Notes under the pieces: generated by a model
The model's input: the letters and a program-made list of their open reading frames with translations, nothing else
What the model was told of the DNA's origin: nothing
The model's database searches: none
Source of the DNA: Rubrivivax sp.
GTDB lineage: Bacteria; Pseudomonadota; Gammaproteobacteria; Burkholderiales; Burkholderiaceae_C
Length of the DNA stretch: 64,000 nt
Direction of reading: 5' to 3'
Assembly: GCA_030653385.1 (NCBI GenBank)
Contig: JAURZM010000047.1
Span: 1-64,000 of the forward strand
Translations under genes and position numbers: made by a program
Part shown: positions 34,904 to 43,824 of the stretch, piece after piece
Position numbering within the stretch: position 1 is the first letter of the stretch
Layout of the letters: each line of letters opens with the position of its first letter

Positions 34904-35430
34904 CACCCATCGACGAAACCCGTGTCTGGCTCGAACGCGCGGTCATCGGCCTGAACCTGTGCCCGTTTGCCAAGGCGGTGCACGGCAAGGGCCAGATCCG
35001 CTGGGTGCAAAGCGACGCCACTGAGCCGGTGGCGCTGCTGAAGCAACTGGTGCAGGAGCTGCAGTTGCTGGCGCAAGCCGATGCCGACGAGGTGGACACC
35101 ACGCTCATCGTGCACCCGCAGGTGCTGCAGGACTTCTTCGACTTCAACGACTTTCTGGGCGTGGCCGAAGACACGCTGGCCGACCTGGGCCTGGAAGGGG
35201 TGCTGCAGATCGCCAGCTTCCACCCCGACTTCCAGTTTGCCGATGCCAAGCCCGACGACATGGGCAACTGCACGAATCGGTCGCCTTACCCGACGCTGCA
35301 CCTGCTGCGCGAAGACAGCATCGACCGCGCCGTGCAGGCTTTTCCGGAAGCCGAGACGATCTACGAACGCAACATCGCCACCTTGAAGGCACTGGGCCTG
35401 GAAGGCTGGCAGCGTTTGCTGAAGCCTTGA
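34864..35430 (+). CDS. DUF1415 family protein
   Basis: The product has 188 residues from ATG 34864 or 176 from ATG 34900; the conserved part begins at MTPIDETRVWLERAVIGLNLCPFAKAVHGKGQIRW, so 34900 is probably the ancestral start. The core contains DTTLIVHPQVLQDFFDFNDFL, IASFHPDFQFAD and NRSPYPTLHLLRE, all typical of DUF1415 proteins. The CPFA and HP segments could hold a metal, but the function is unknown. Confidence 0.9.
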   Translation: MSAAMSAAMSAAMTPIDETRVWLERAVIGLNLCPFAKAVHGKGQIRWVQSDATEPVALLKQLVQELQLLAQADADEVDTTLIVHPQVLQDFFDFNDFLGVAEDTLADLGLEGVLQIASFHPDFQFADAKPDDMGNCTNRSPYPTLHLLREDSIDRAVQAFPEAETIYERNIATLKALGLEGWQRLLKP

Positions 35431-35437
35431 TTTCGCC

Positions 35438-35456
35438 GAAGCACCCCGGCTGCTTC
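35438..35456. terminator. Hairpin between converging DUF1415 and Bug genes
   Basis: GAAGCA and TGCTTC pair around CCCCGGC in the short gap between two converging genes. The stem is only six bases and no clear T-run follows, so it could be a weak bidirectional terminator. Confidence 0.45.
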
Positions 35457-36438
35457 AGCTGTCGGCAGTGAAGCCGATGCGCTTGACCAGCGGGCCCCAG
35501 CGTTCGAGTTCGGCTCGTTGGCTGCGCGCCATCTCGTCTTGTGTCGAGCCATGCGCCACCAGGCCCACGACACCCAGCCCGTCGACCAGGGCCTTGTCCT
35601 TCAGACCCTGGTTGATGGCGGCGTTGGCCGCGGCCACCACCGCGGCCGGTGTGCGCGCCGGGGCGTAGAAGCCGAACCATTCTTCGGTGGTCAGTTCACC
35701 GAAGCCCTGTTCGGCGAAGGTGGCCACGTCGGGCGCAAAAGGCAGCCGGGTCTTGCCCGACGTGCCCAGCAAACGCAGTTTGCCGGCGCGGTGGTTGGGC
35801 AGGAAGTCGCCGGCGGGCGTGAACATGGCGGCCAGCTGGCCACCCACCACGTCGGTGATGCCGGGCACCGAGCCGCGGTAGGGAATGTGTTTCATCTCGG
35901 CGTTCTGGCTCAGGCCCAGCAGTGCGCCCAGGAAGTGCGGCGTGGAGCCGGCAGCGGGTGAACCGTAGTTGGCCTTGTCGGGGTTGGCCTTGGCCCAGGC
36001 CACGAAGCCTTTCACGTCCTTCACGCTGTCCGGCACCACCGGGCCCACGGCCAGGCCGTGGTGCATGATGGCCGCGATGGACACCGGCATGAAGTCGGCC
36101 ACCGGGTCGTAGCTGAGTTTTTTGTAGACGTGCGGGTAGATCGACACGCAGGAAAAAGGCGTCATCGCCAGCACCGAGCCGTCGGTGGGCGCGGCGCGCA
36201 GGCCGTCCAGCGCGATGCGGCCACCGGCACCCGGCCTGTTTTCGACGATGGCGGCGTTTTTGGCATAAGCCGTACCCCCGACACGTTCGGCCACGCGGCG
36301 GCAGGCGATGTCACCGGCACTGCCGGCCGGAAAGCCGTACAGGAACTTTGGCTGTTCGAATCCTTGGGCCTGGGCTCGCCAGGGCAGGGCGGCGCCAGCG
36401 GCGGCCAACAACAGGCTTTGACGGCGGTTCAGATTCAT
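35455..36438 (-). CDS. Bug/TctC-family solute-binding receptor (second copy)
   Basis: The 327-residue protein has a signal peptide (RRQSLLLAAAGAALPWRAQAQ), KFLYGFPAGSAGDIACRRVAE, IVENRPGAGGRIALDGL and PYRGSVPGITDVVGGQLAAMF. The fold and order match Bug receptors, though the ligand loop FPAGSAGDI differs from the commoner PFxPGGxxD form. No transporter subunits are adjacent. It lies downstream of the crotonase/CoA-ligase cluster on the same strand and may bind a phenylpropanoid or related acid; that is inference. Confidence 0.92.
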   Translation of the reverse strand: MNLNRRQSLLLAAAGAALPWRAQAQGFEQPKFLYGFPAGSAGDIACRRVAERVGGTAYAKNAAIVENRPGAGGRIALDGLRAAPTDGSVLAMTPFSCVSIYPHVYKKLSYDPVADFMPVSIAAIMHHGLAVGPVVPDSVKDVKGFVAWAKANPDKANYGSPAAGSTPHFLGALLGLSQNAEMKHIPYRGSVPGITDVVGGQLAAMFTPAGDFLPNHRAGKLRLLGTSGKTRLPFAPDVATFAEQGFGELTTEEWFGFYAPARTPAAVVAAANAAINQGLKDKALVDGLGVVGLVAHGSTQDEMARSQRAELERWGPLVKRIGFTADS

Positions 36439-36499
36439 CGGGTGTCTCCGTGGGGTTTGGGCGGTTCAGGGGCTCAGGTGTTCACGTGCTTCACGTGAT

Positions 36500-36863
36500 T
36501 CAAGTGCACAGGGCGCGGACGTCATCAGGCACAGCGATGGCCTTGATGCGCTCGGGGTTCTGGAAGTCCTTGATGCAGAAGGCAGGCACTTCGAAGCCCT
36601 CGCGCGTCACGGTGATGATCAAGCGCGATGTCCGCGAGCGTGAGCCCGGCGCGCGGCCCTGCTGCTGGCTGCACGTTCAATGCTGGCACCACGTGCGGCA
36701 CACCGCGGTACAGCCCGATGTGACGTGCCTCGCAGAACGGCTCGAAACCCCCCGGCGCCATGTTGCCGGTGATGACCCTGTCGACCTCGGCTGCCACCAT
36801 CGGCATGCGCAGGCCGTCGAGCATGAACACACCCTCGAAGCGCTGCAACTGGCCCTGGTTCAT
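36500..36863 (-). pseudogene. Small unrecognised gene with an apparent single-base frameshift
   Basis: The ATG at 36863 overlaps the crotonase stop (ATGA), a sign of a real coupled gene. One frame reads MNQGQLQRFEGVFMLDGLRM to LTLADIAL and then degenerates. Another frame continues LIITVTREGFEVPAFCIKDF to ALCT and a stop at 36500. Removing one base of the AA pair at 36621-36622 (plus strand) joins them as TLADIALIITVTREGF, giving a 120-residue protein. I do not recognise the family. The indel may be a true mutation or a sequence error. Confidence 0.7.
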
Positions 36864-37690
36864 CGGGGTGCGTCCACCTTCGCCGCGCGCTTTTCCAGGA
36901 AGGCTCGCACCCTGTCCTTGGCGGCATCGTCACCTTGCGCAATCGACGAGATCAGCGACTCCATGAACAGGCCGTCGGCCGCCGGCAGGTCGGCGATGCG
37001 TGGCAGCGCCTGCGTGATGGCGTAGTTGGACAGCGGTGCATTCAGCGCGATCTTCTGTGCCAGTGCCAAGGCCGTGCTCAGGCCTTCACCCGCGCCCACC
37101 AGGTAGTTGCTGAGCGCCAGCGTCTGGCCCTCGTTGGCGTCGAAGACCCGGCCGGTCAGCATCATGTCGGTCATGCGCGCCACACCCACCAGGCGGCTGA
37201 TGCGCACCGAACCACCACCGCCCACGAAGATGCCACGTGTGCCTTCAGGCAGGGCGTAAAAGGCACTCGACTCGGCGACACGAAGGTGGGCGCTGCCGGC
37301 CAGCTCCAGCCCGCCACCCACCACCGCGCCGTGCAAGACCGCGATCACGGGCACGGGGCCGAACTGGATGGCATCGAAGCAGGCATGCCAGGCGCGTGAA
37401 TGCTGCATGCCTTCGCTGATGTTGCGTTCGCTCACTTCAGACAAGTCCAGGCCGGCGCAGAAGTGATCACCTTCACCGCTGATCAGCGCCACCTTGAAAC
37501 GTGCAGGCATGTTGACAAACACGGTGTGCAGTTGCGACAGCAGTTCGTCGCTGATCGAATTGCGCTTGGCGGGCCGGTTCAGGCGCAGGTGCAGCACCGG
37601 GCCGGCTTCCTGCAGTTGCAGCAGGGGCAGGCTGGACAAGGGGCCGCTGCTGACTTGCAGGGTTTGGAGGGCGGGGGTTTCGGTGTTCAT
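36860..37690 (-). CDS. Crotonase-family enoyl-CoA hydratase/isomerase
   Basis: The 276-residue protein has LHLRLNRPAKRNSISDELL, the oxyanion-hole loop HFCAGLDLSEV, and VIAVLHGAVVGGGLELAGSAHLRVAE followed by FYALPEGTRGIFVGGGGSVRI. The position after a feruloyl-CoA-synthetase-like ligase suggests hydration or cleavage of an aromatic enoyl-CoA, but the sequence is not obviously a classical Ech. The downstream small gene is coupled to it. Confidence 0.9.
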   Translation of the reverse strand: MNTETPALQTLQVSSGPLSSLPLLQLQEAGPVLHLRLNRPAKRNSISDELLSQLHTVFVNMPARFKVALISGEGDHFCAGLDLSEVSERNISEGMQHSRAWHACFDAIQFGPVPVIAVLHGAVVGGGLELAGSAHLRVAESSAFYALPEGTRGIFVGGGGSVRISRLVGVARMTDMMLTGRVFDANEGQTLALSNYLVGAGEGLSTALALAQKIALNAPLSNYAITQALPRIADLPAADGLFMESLISSIAQGDDAAKDRVRAFLEKRAAKVDAPR

Positions 37691-37732
37691 GCGTCAATTG
37701 TCGGGTCGTGACCGGGTCTGCGCCGAGTTGGC

Positions 37733-39571
37733 TCAGATGCGGATGACCTGGGGGTCCAGCGGGCTGGCGTAAAGCCATTCGACCTCGGCCGCCCGGCGTT
37801 GCAGCGTCAGGCGCTGGTTCAGGTAACCCTTGTCGGTGATTTCGCCGGCGGCCATGCTCGGCGCGTCGGCCATCACGCGGGCCCGCGTGGGCGACTGCGA
37901 GGAACCACCCCCTTCGGCCCGGATGGTTTGCAGCGCGCTGCGCACGTGCTCGGCCAGCGTGTGGGGTGCGAGCTGACGGCCGGCTTCGGACGGGAAGACC
38001 AGCAGGCCGATTACGCTGCGGTCGTGCCCGGTGATCACCACATCCTGCGCCCAGGGCGACAGCGCCGCCACAACACGCAGGCGCAGCGTGCCGACGCTGA
38101 CCCAGGTGCCACTGGTGAGCTTGAAGTCTTCGGCGACGCGGCCGTTGAAGACCACACCCTGGCTGGCATCGTTGTCGTCGGCCAGGAAACCGGCGTCGCC
38201 GATGCGGTAGTAGCCTTCTTCGTCGAAAGCCTCGTGTGTGGCGGCTTCGTTGTCGCGGTATCCCGGAAAGATGTGCGGGCCGCGCACGCGCATTTCGAGC
38301 TTGCCACCCGGGTCGCCGGCCACCGGCACGAACTTCAGTTCGACACCCGGCATCGGCAGGCCGATGACACCCGGCCGGTCCAGCTTCCAGTGTGCAAAAG
38401 TGATCGCCGGCGCGGTTTCGGTGCTGCCCCAGCTGGTGGTGAACCAGACCGGTTCTTCGCGCACCCGCGCCGCCACTTTCTCGAGCCTTTGCCAGGTCGA
38501 CACCGGCATGCCGGCGCCGGCGTAGAACACCATGCGCAGTTTCTCGAAGAAACGTTGTGCCAGGGCTTCGTCAGCCTCCAGCGTGGGCAGCATCATCTCG
38601 TAGCCCTTGGGCACGTTGAAGTACAGGGTGGGCTGGATCTCGCGCAGGTGCTGCAGTGTCTTGTCCACCGCGCCCGGCAGCGGGCGGCCGTCGTCGATAA
38701 ACATCGTGCCGCCGTGGGCCAGCACCAGGTTCATGTTGTGGTTGCCGCCGAAGGTGTGGCTCCAGGGCAGCCAGTCCAGCAGCACCGGTTTTTCCTGCTG
38801 CAGGAAACGCAAGGTCTGCGCCAGCATCTGCTGGTTGGCGCACAACATGCGGTGGGTGTTGATGACCACCTTGGGGTGTCCCGTGGAACCGCTGGTCAGC
38901 AGGTATTTGGCGTGGGTGTCGGGCGTGGCCTGCGCAAAAGCCGCCATCACGGCCGGTGTTTCCACCGCGGCCGCCAGGGCTTCAAAGTCAAGTGCACCCG
39001 GATGCGACAGCGCGCCGTGGCTGAAGACCACCCGCGGCTGCACCGGCGCATCCTTCAACGCTGCGCCGTAGGTGGCCGCGTCGTGGGCATACACCAGTGC
39101 CGGTTGCAGTGACTGCAGGATGCCGTGGATGCGGCTGAAGTCGCCGCCGGCCAGCCGGCAGTAGCCGCTGCTGACGGTGCACACTGCGCGCCCCACGTGC
39201 ATGCCGGCCAGCAGCAGCACCAGGTGGTCCAGCGAGTTGTCGGACAGCACCACAACAGGCTGGCCCGAGGGCAACTGCAGGTCCAGCAGCCCCTGCGCCA
39301 CGGCGCCGACGCGCTGGCGGAGCTGCTGCCAGTTCAAGGTCAACCAACCACCGGGCGAGGCTTCGGCAAAAGCCGGCGCGGCGGGTGTTTCCCGGGACCA
39401 GCGTTCCAGCCACTCGCCCACACAGCGGGCATGGGGCCGCAGCGGTTCGGGTGAGCGCAGCACGAAGCCGCCACCGGCGTGGTCCTGCCGCTGCACAAGG
39501 CGTGGCGCCAAGCATTGCGGATCGTCGAAAAAGGGCGCTCGGGCCATGAGGGGCACTGTCTCCATACACAT
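37733..39571 (-). CDS. AMP-forming acyl/aryl-CoA ligase, feruloyl-CoA synthetase type
   Basis: The 612-residue enzyme has the P-loop YLLTSGSTGHPKVVINTHRM, the A5 motif TSWGSTETAP, A7 GYYRIGDAGFL and FNGRVAEDFKLTSGTWVSVGTLR, the last being characteristic of feruloyl-CoA synthetases. It activates an aromatic acid as an acyl-adenylate and then a CoA thioester. The start may be ATG 39571 or ATG 39547; an inverted repeat covers the first. The next gene encodes a crotonase. Confidence 0.9.
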   Translation of the reverse strand: MCMETVPLMARAPFFDDPQCLAPRLVQRQDHAGGGFVLRSPEPLRPHARCVGEWLERWSRETPAAPAFAEASPGGWLTLNWQQLRQRVGAVAQGLLDLQLPSGQPVVVLSDNSLDHLVLLLAGMHVGRAVCTVSSGYCRLAGGDFSRIHGILQSLQPALVYAHDAATYGAALKDAPVQPRVVFSHGALSHPGALDFEALAAAVETPAVMAAFAQATPDTHAKYLLTSGSTGHPKVVINTHRMLCANQQMLAQTLRFLQQEKPVLLDWLPWSHTFGGNHNMNLVLAHGGTMFIDDGRPLPGAVDKTLQHLREIQPTLYFNVPKGYEMMLPTLEADEALAQRFFEKLRMVFYAGAGMPVSTWQRLEKVAARVREEPVWFTTSWGSTETAPAITFAHWKLDRPGVIGLPMPGVELKFVPVAGDPGGKLEMRVRGPHIFPGYRDNEAATHEAFDEEGYYRIGDAGFLADDNDASQGVVFNGRVAEDFKLTSGTWVSVGTLRLRVVAALSPWAQDVVITGHDRSVIGLLVFPSEAGRQLAPHTLAEHVRSALQTIRAEGGGSSQSPTRARVMADAPSMAAGEITDKGYLNQRLTLQRRAAEVEWLYASPLDPQVIRI

Positions 39572-39578
39572 CTGTATG
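39563..39578. promoter_or_regulatory. Inverted repeat over the ligase start codon, candidate TetR site
   Basis: CATACA and TGTATG flank CATC at the first codons of the CoA-ligase gene. A TetR-family gene begins 115 bases away on the other strand. A repressor bound here would block the ligase promoter or its first codons. If the real start is ATG 39547, the repeat lies just upstream of translation. Confidence 0.55.
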
Positions 39579-39692
39579 TGATTTGGGGAGAATCCTAGGC
39601 TCGCTCATGAAGAGCAGCAAAGCGGGATAACCCGGGTGACCGTACATCGCTGCATGGCATCATCATGGGCCGCGTTGGCCTGAACCCTCACC

Positions 39693-40349
39693 ATGACCCG
39701 CACGATGAACCGCACCGTGGTGCGCCGACCCCGCGCCCAAACGGATGCTGCAAAACCGGCGCCCGGCCCTGCAGCCGAAGTTGAGCGCCCGGCGCTGACA
39801 CGCGAAACCTGGACCGATGCCGCCACCGAGGTGCTGGTGGACCAGGGCATCGACCATGTCCGGGTCGATGTGCTGGCGCGTGGACTGGGTGTCACGCGGG
39901 GCAGTTTTTACTGGCACTTCCGCGATCGCGAAGAACTGCTGCGCAGCGTGCTGCAGGCCTGGCGTGAGCTGTCAACCGAACAATTGACCGCACGCCTGGC
40001 GAGTGCCCACGACGACCCGCGCCAGCAACTGCGTGACGTGCTCTCGCTGCCGCTGCGCGGCCGTTCGGCCGTGCGTGCGGCGCGCATCGAACTGGCCATC
40101 CGCGCCTGGGCACGTCGCGACGAACTGGCGCGCCACGCGGTGGACGAAGCCGATGCCAGCCGCATCAGCTACATCGCGCAGGTGTTTTCCGCGCTCGGAT
40201 TTGCCGTTGCCGAAGCACGTGCACGGGCCTTCCTGGTCTACGCCTTTGTGGTGGGTGAATCGCTGATGCCCGGCCAGGGCAACACCACGCAGCGCCAGGA
40301 CCGCGGCCGCCTGGTCGAACAGTTGCTGCAGCAGACTCTGCTTCGCTGA
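39693..40349 (+). CDS. TetR-family transcriptional regulator
   Basis: The 218-residue protein has a basic N-terminal extension and then the TetR helix-turn-helix (TWTDAATEVLVDQGIDHVRVDVLARGLGVTRGSFYWHFRDREELL). The C-terminal ligand domain is variable. It is divergent from the CoA ligase and precedes the paaZ-like gene, so it could control either or both. Confidence 0.93.
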   Translation: MTRTMNRTVVRRPRAQTDAAKPAPGPAAEVERPALTRETWTDAATEVLVDQGIDHVRVDVLARGLGVTRGSFYWHFRDREELLRSVLQAWRELSTEQLTARLASAHDDPRQQLRDVLSLPLRGRSAVRAARIELAIRAWARRDELARHAVDEADASRISYIAQVFSALGFAVAEARARAFLVYAFVVGESLMPGQGNTTQRQDRGRLVEQLLQQTLLR

Positions 40350-40446
40350 AGAGGGGCCGCGTCCTGTGCGCGCCCACGGCCTCGCCGGTCCACGCGGTGC
40401 GACACTGTCGCACTGCTTTTTTCAAGCGCCGCCCGAGGACTTCACC

Positions 40447-42510
40447 GTGACCCCGATCCTGCAAAGCCACATCGCCGGCCGTTGGCTGGGCCGGCAAGCG
40501 GCACTGACGCTGGCCAGCGCCATCAACGGCCGTGCCGTGGCCACCACCCATGCCGAAGCGGTCGACTTCGGTGAAGCGCTGCAGCACGCGCGCCTGGTGG
40601 GCTTGCCGGCTTTGCTGGCGCTGGACTTCCAGCAGCGTGCCGCCGTGCTGAAAGCACTGGCGAAGCACCTGAACGAACACAAGGAAACGCTCTACGCGAT
40701 GTCGGCGCACACCGGTGCCACGCGCAAGGACGGCTGGATCGACATCGAAGGTGGCACGGGCACGTTGCTGGCCTACGCCAGCATGGGCAGTGCCGAACTG
40801 CCATCGGGCAACCTGATCCACGAAGGACCGGTACTGCCGCTGTCGAAGAAGGGCGGTTTTGTCGGCACCCACGTGCTGGTGCCCCGGCGGGGTGTGGCGG
40901 TGCACATCAATGCCTTCAACTTCCCGGTCTGGGGCCTGCTGGAAAAGTTCGCGCCCAGCTTCCTGGCCGGACTGCCCTGCATCAGCAAGCCGGCCACCGC
41001 CACCAGCTACCTGGCCGAAGCCGTGGTGCGCCTGATGCTGGACAGCGGCCTCCTGCCACCCGGCGCCTTGCAACTGGTGGTGGGCGGCACCGGCGACCTG
41101 CTGGACCGGCTGGAAGAAAACGACGTGCTCACTTTCACCGGCAGCGCCGACACCGCGGCCCGTTTGCGCACGCAGCCGAACGTGGTGCGCCGGTCGATTC
41201 CTTTCAACGCCGAAGCCGACAGCCTGAACTGCGCCATCCTGGCGCCCGACGTGAGCCCCGATGACGAAGAGTTCGGCCTCTTCGTGCAAGAGGTGGCTCG
41301 CGAGATGACGGTCAAGGCGGGCCAGAAGTGCACCGCCATCCGCCGTGCCATCGTGCCGCGTCGGCACCTGGACGCGGTGGCCAGCCAGCTGCGTGCTCGG
41401 CTGGCCGCACTGGTGGTCGGCGACCCGGCCTGGCCGGCGGTGCAGATGGGTGCACTGGCGTCGCAAGCGCAGTGGGACGACGTGTCCGCGCGGGTGGCGC
41501 AGCTGCAGGCGGGCCAGGAGCAGGTCTTCGGTGCCCGCGACGGTTTTGCGCCGCAAGGCGAGGGCGTGGCCGGCGGCGCGTTTTTCGCCCCCACGCTGCT
41601 CCTGTGCCCGAAGCCGCTGCACAGCGACACGGTGCACGACATCGAAGCCTTCGGCCCCGTGTGCACGCTGATGCCTTACGACGCCACCGGCGCAGGCGAC
41701 GGCATCGACGAAGCGCTGGCGCTGGCCGCACGGGGCCGCGGCAGCCTGGTGGGCACGCTGGTCACACGTTCAGCGGCCACCGCCGCCCATGCCGTGCCGC
41801 TGGCGGCAGCGCACCACGGCCGCCTGCTGGTGCTGGACCGTGTGGCAGCGGCCGAGTCCACCGGCCACGGCTCGCCCTTGCCAGGCCTGAAACACGGCGG
41901 GCCGGGGCGTGCGGGGGGCGGTGAAGAGCTGGGTGGCCTGCGTGCCGTCAGGCACCAGTTGCAGCGCACCGCGCTGCAGGGTTCACCGGCCATGCTGTCG
42001 GCCATCGTGGGTGAACACCTGCGAGGTGCGCCCTTCATCGAAACCGAAGTGCACCCTTTCCGCCGCCACTTCGAAGACCTGCAAGTCGGCGAGTCTCTGC
42101 TGACCCACCGCCGCACGGTGGGCGAAGCCGACATCGTGGCCTTCGGGGGCATCAGCGGCGACTACTTCTACATGCACTTCGACGCTGTGGCCGCTGCCGC
42201 TTCGCCTTTTGGCCAGCGCATCGCCCACGGCTACTTCGTGCTCAGCGCCGCCGCCGGCCTGTTCGTGAGCCCGGCACCGGGGCCGGTGCTGGCCAACTAC
42301 GGGCTGGACACACTGCGCTTCGTCAAGCCGGTGGGCATCGGCGACACCATCCAGGCGCGGCTGACCTGCAAACGCAAGACCGACCGCCAGAAAAAGGGCC
42401 CCGACGGCGTGGGCCAGGGTGTGGTGGCCTGGGACGTGGAAGTCAGCAACCAGCACGGTGAGCTGGTGGCCAGCTACGACATCCTGACCCTGGTGGCCAA
42501 GCGGGCGTGA
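40447..42510 (+). CDS. paaZ: PaaZ-like bifunctional aldehyde dehydrogenase / MaoC-type hydratase
   Basis: From GTG 40447, with GAGG eight bases upstream, the protein has 687 residues. The aldehyde dehydrogenase part (to about 515) includes HINAFNFPVWGLLEKFAPSF, FTGSADTA and the catalytic AGQKCTAIRR. A MaoC hot-dog domain follows with FRRHFEDLQVGESLLTHRRTV and GDYFYMHFD. PaaZ hydrolyses oxepin-CoA and oxidises the resulting aldehyde in phenylacetate breakdown. No other paa gene is in the window, so a different ring-opening pathway is also possible. Confidence 0.9.
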   Translation: MTPILQSHIAGRWLGRQAALTLASAINGRAVATTHAEAVDFGEALQHARLVGLPALLALDFQQRAAVLKALAKHLNEHKETLYAMSAHTGATRKDGWIDIEGGTGTLLAYASMGSAELPSGNLIHEGPVLPLSKKGGFVGTHVLVPRRGVAVHINAFNFPVWGLLEKFAPSFLAGLPCISKPATATSYLAEAVVRLMLDSGLLPPGALQLVVGGTGDLLDRLEENDVLTFTGSADTAARLRTQPNVVRRSIPFNAEADSLNCAILAPDVSPDDEEFGLFVQEVAREMTVKAGQKCTAIRRAIVPRRHLDAVASQLRARLAALVVGDPAWPAVQMGALASQAQWDDVSARVAQLQAGQEQVFGARDGFAPQGEGVAGGAFFAPTLLLCPKPLHSDTVHDIEAFGPVCTLMPYDATGAGDGIDEALALAARGRGSLVGTLVTRSAATAAHAVPLAAAHHGRLLVLDRVAAAESTGHGSPLPGLKHGGPGRAGGGEELGGLRAVRHQLQRTALQGSPAMLSAIVGEHLRGAPFIETEVHPFRRHFEDLQVGESLLTHRRTVGEADIVAFGGISGDYFYMHFDAVAAAASPFGQRIAHGYFVLSAAAGLFVSPAPGPVLANYGLDTLRFVKPVGIGDTIQARLTCKRKTDRQKKGPDGVGQGVVAWDVEVSNQHGELVASYDILTLVAKRA

Positions 42511-43754
42511 AGGGCAACGTCGACACGGTGAAGTCGCGCACCTCCGTCGTCGTCGCGCTGGGCACGGCGCAGACGCTGGCCTGGGCCTCGTCGTTCTACC
42601 TGCCGACCCTGTTGGCGCTGCCGATGGCGCGGGATCTGGGCCTGGCGTCTTCGAACGTGTTTGCACTGCTGTCGATGTCGCTGGTGCTGACGGCGCTGCT
42701 GAGCCCCTGGGCCGGGCGGCTGATCGACACACACGGCGGCCATCGGGTGCTGCTGGCGTCCAGCGGCCTCTTCGTGGTGGCGCTGCTGCTGATGGCCACC
42801 GCGCAAGGCCTGCCTCAGCTGCTGCTGGCCTGGTGCGTGATGGGTCTGGCGATGGCCTTCGGTCTGTACGACGCGGCCTTTGCGTCGCTGGTGAAGCTGT
42901 TTGGCAGCGACGCACGCCGCGCCATCACCGGCATCACCTTGATTGCCGGCTTCGCCAGCAGCGTGGGCTGGCCGTTGACGGCCCTGATGGAAGCCCAGTG
43001 GGGGTGGCGGGGGGCCTGCCTGGGCTGGGCCGGGCTGCACCTGCTGTTGGGTCTGCCGCTGAACCTGTGGCTGCCGAAGGCCGCCGACGGGGCAGCCACC
43101 GTCGCGCAGTCGCCTGCCGAGGTGGCGCCACCGGCCAGCGGTGCGACCACCACGCCCGCGATGATCGCCACGCCCGCCCGGGCCACGCGGCCCAGCCGCC
43201 CGATGCTGCTGGTGACGCTGTTGTTCACGCTGATGGGTTTTGTCAGCACCGCCATCGCCACCCACCTGCCGGCGCTGATCCAGGCCAGCGGCGCTTCGCT
43301 GGGCACAGCGGTGGCGGTGGCCGCGCTGGCAGGCCCCTCGCAGGTGGCTGCGCGCCTGTTCGAGCTGGGTTTCCTGAACCGCCACTCGCCGCTGCTGGCG
43401 GCCCGCCTGGCCACCTTGGGGCATCCGCTGGGGGCTGCCTGCCTGCTGCTGGTCGGGCCGGTCGCGGCCTTGCCCTTCGTGGTGCTGCACGGCCTGGGCA
43501 ACGGCTTGCTGACCATCGTGCGCGGCACCTTGCCGCTGGCCCTGTTCGGCGCCCAGGGTTACGGCGCGCGCCAGGGCTGGATCGCCATGCCCGGGCGCCT
43601 GGTGGGTGCGCTGTCACCCTGGCTGCTGGGCCTGGTGCTCGAGCGCTGGGGCCTGGCTGCGTTGTGGCTGACCGGTGCGCTGGGCCTGGCTTCGCTGGCC
43701 ACGCTGGCGCTGCTGCGCCTGCCAGCCACCGCGCCCGGCGCCGCAAAGGCCTGA
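42507..43754 (+). CDS. MFS transporter
   Basis: The 415-residue protein has about twelve hydrophobic segments and the MFS loop motif GRLIDTHGGHRVLLAS between helices 2 and 3, with a long Pro/Ala-rich central loop (about 195-230). The GTG start overlaps the stop of the paaZ-like gene, which couples the two. Substrate unknown; uptake or efflux of the aromatic substrate of the cluster would fit. Confidence 0.9.
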   Translation: MKGNVDTVKSRTSVVVALGTAQTLAWASSFYLPTLLALPMARDLGLASSNVFALLSMSLVLTALLSPWAGRLIDTHGGHRVLLASSGLFVVALLLMATAQGLPQLLLAWCVMGLAMAFGLYDAAFASLVKLFGSDARRAITGITLIAGFASSVGWPLTALMEAQWGWRGACLGWAGLHLLLGLPLNLWLPKAADGAATVAQSPAEVAPPASGATTTPAMIATPARATRPSRPMLLVTLLFTLMGFVSTAIATHLPALIQASGASLGTAVAVAALAGPSQVAARLFELGFLNRHSPLLAARLATLGHPLGAACLLLVGPVAALPFVVLHGLGNGLLTIVRGTLPLALFGAQGYGARQGWIAMPGRLVGALSPWLLGLVLERWGLAALWLTGALGLASLATLALLRLPATAPGAAKA

Positions 43755-43824
43755 ACTGGATGCGGGCCGCCCGCCACTTGCCGCGCTTGCCGGGCCGCCG
43801 CAGCGAACAGAATCGGCCCTGAAC

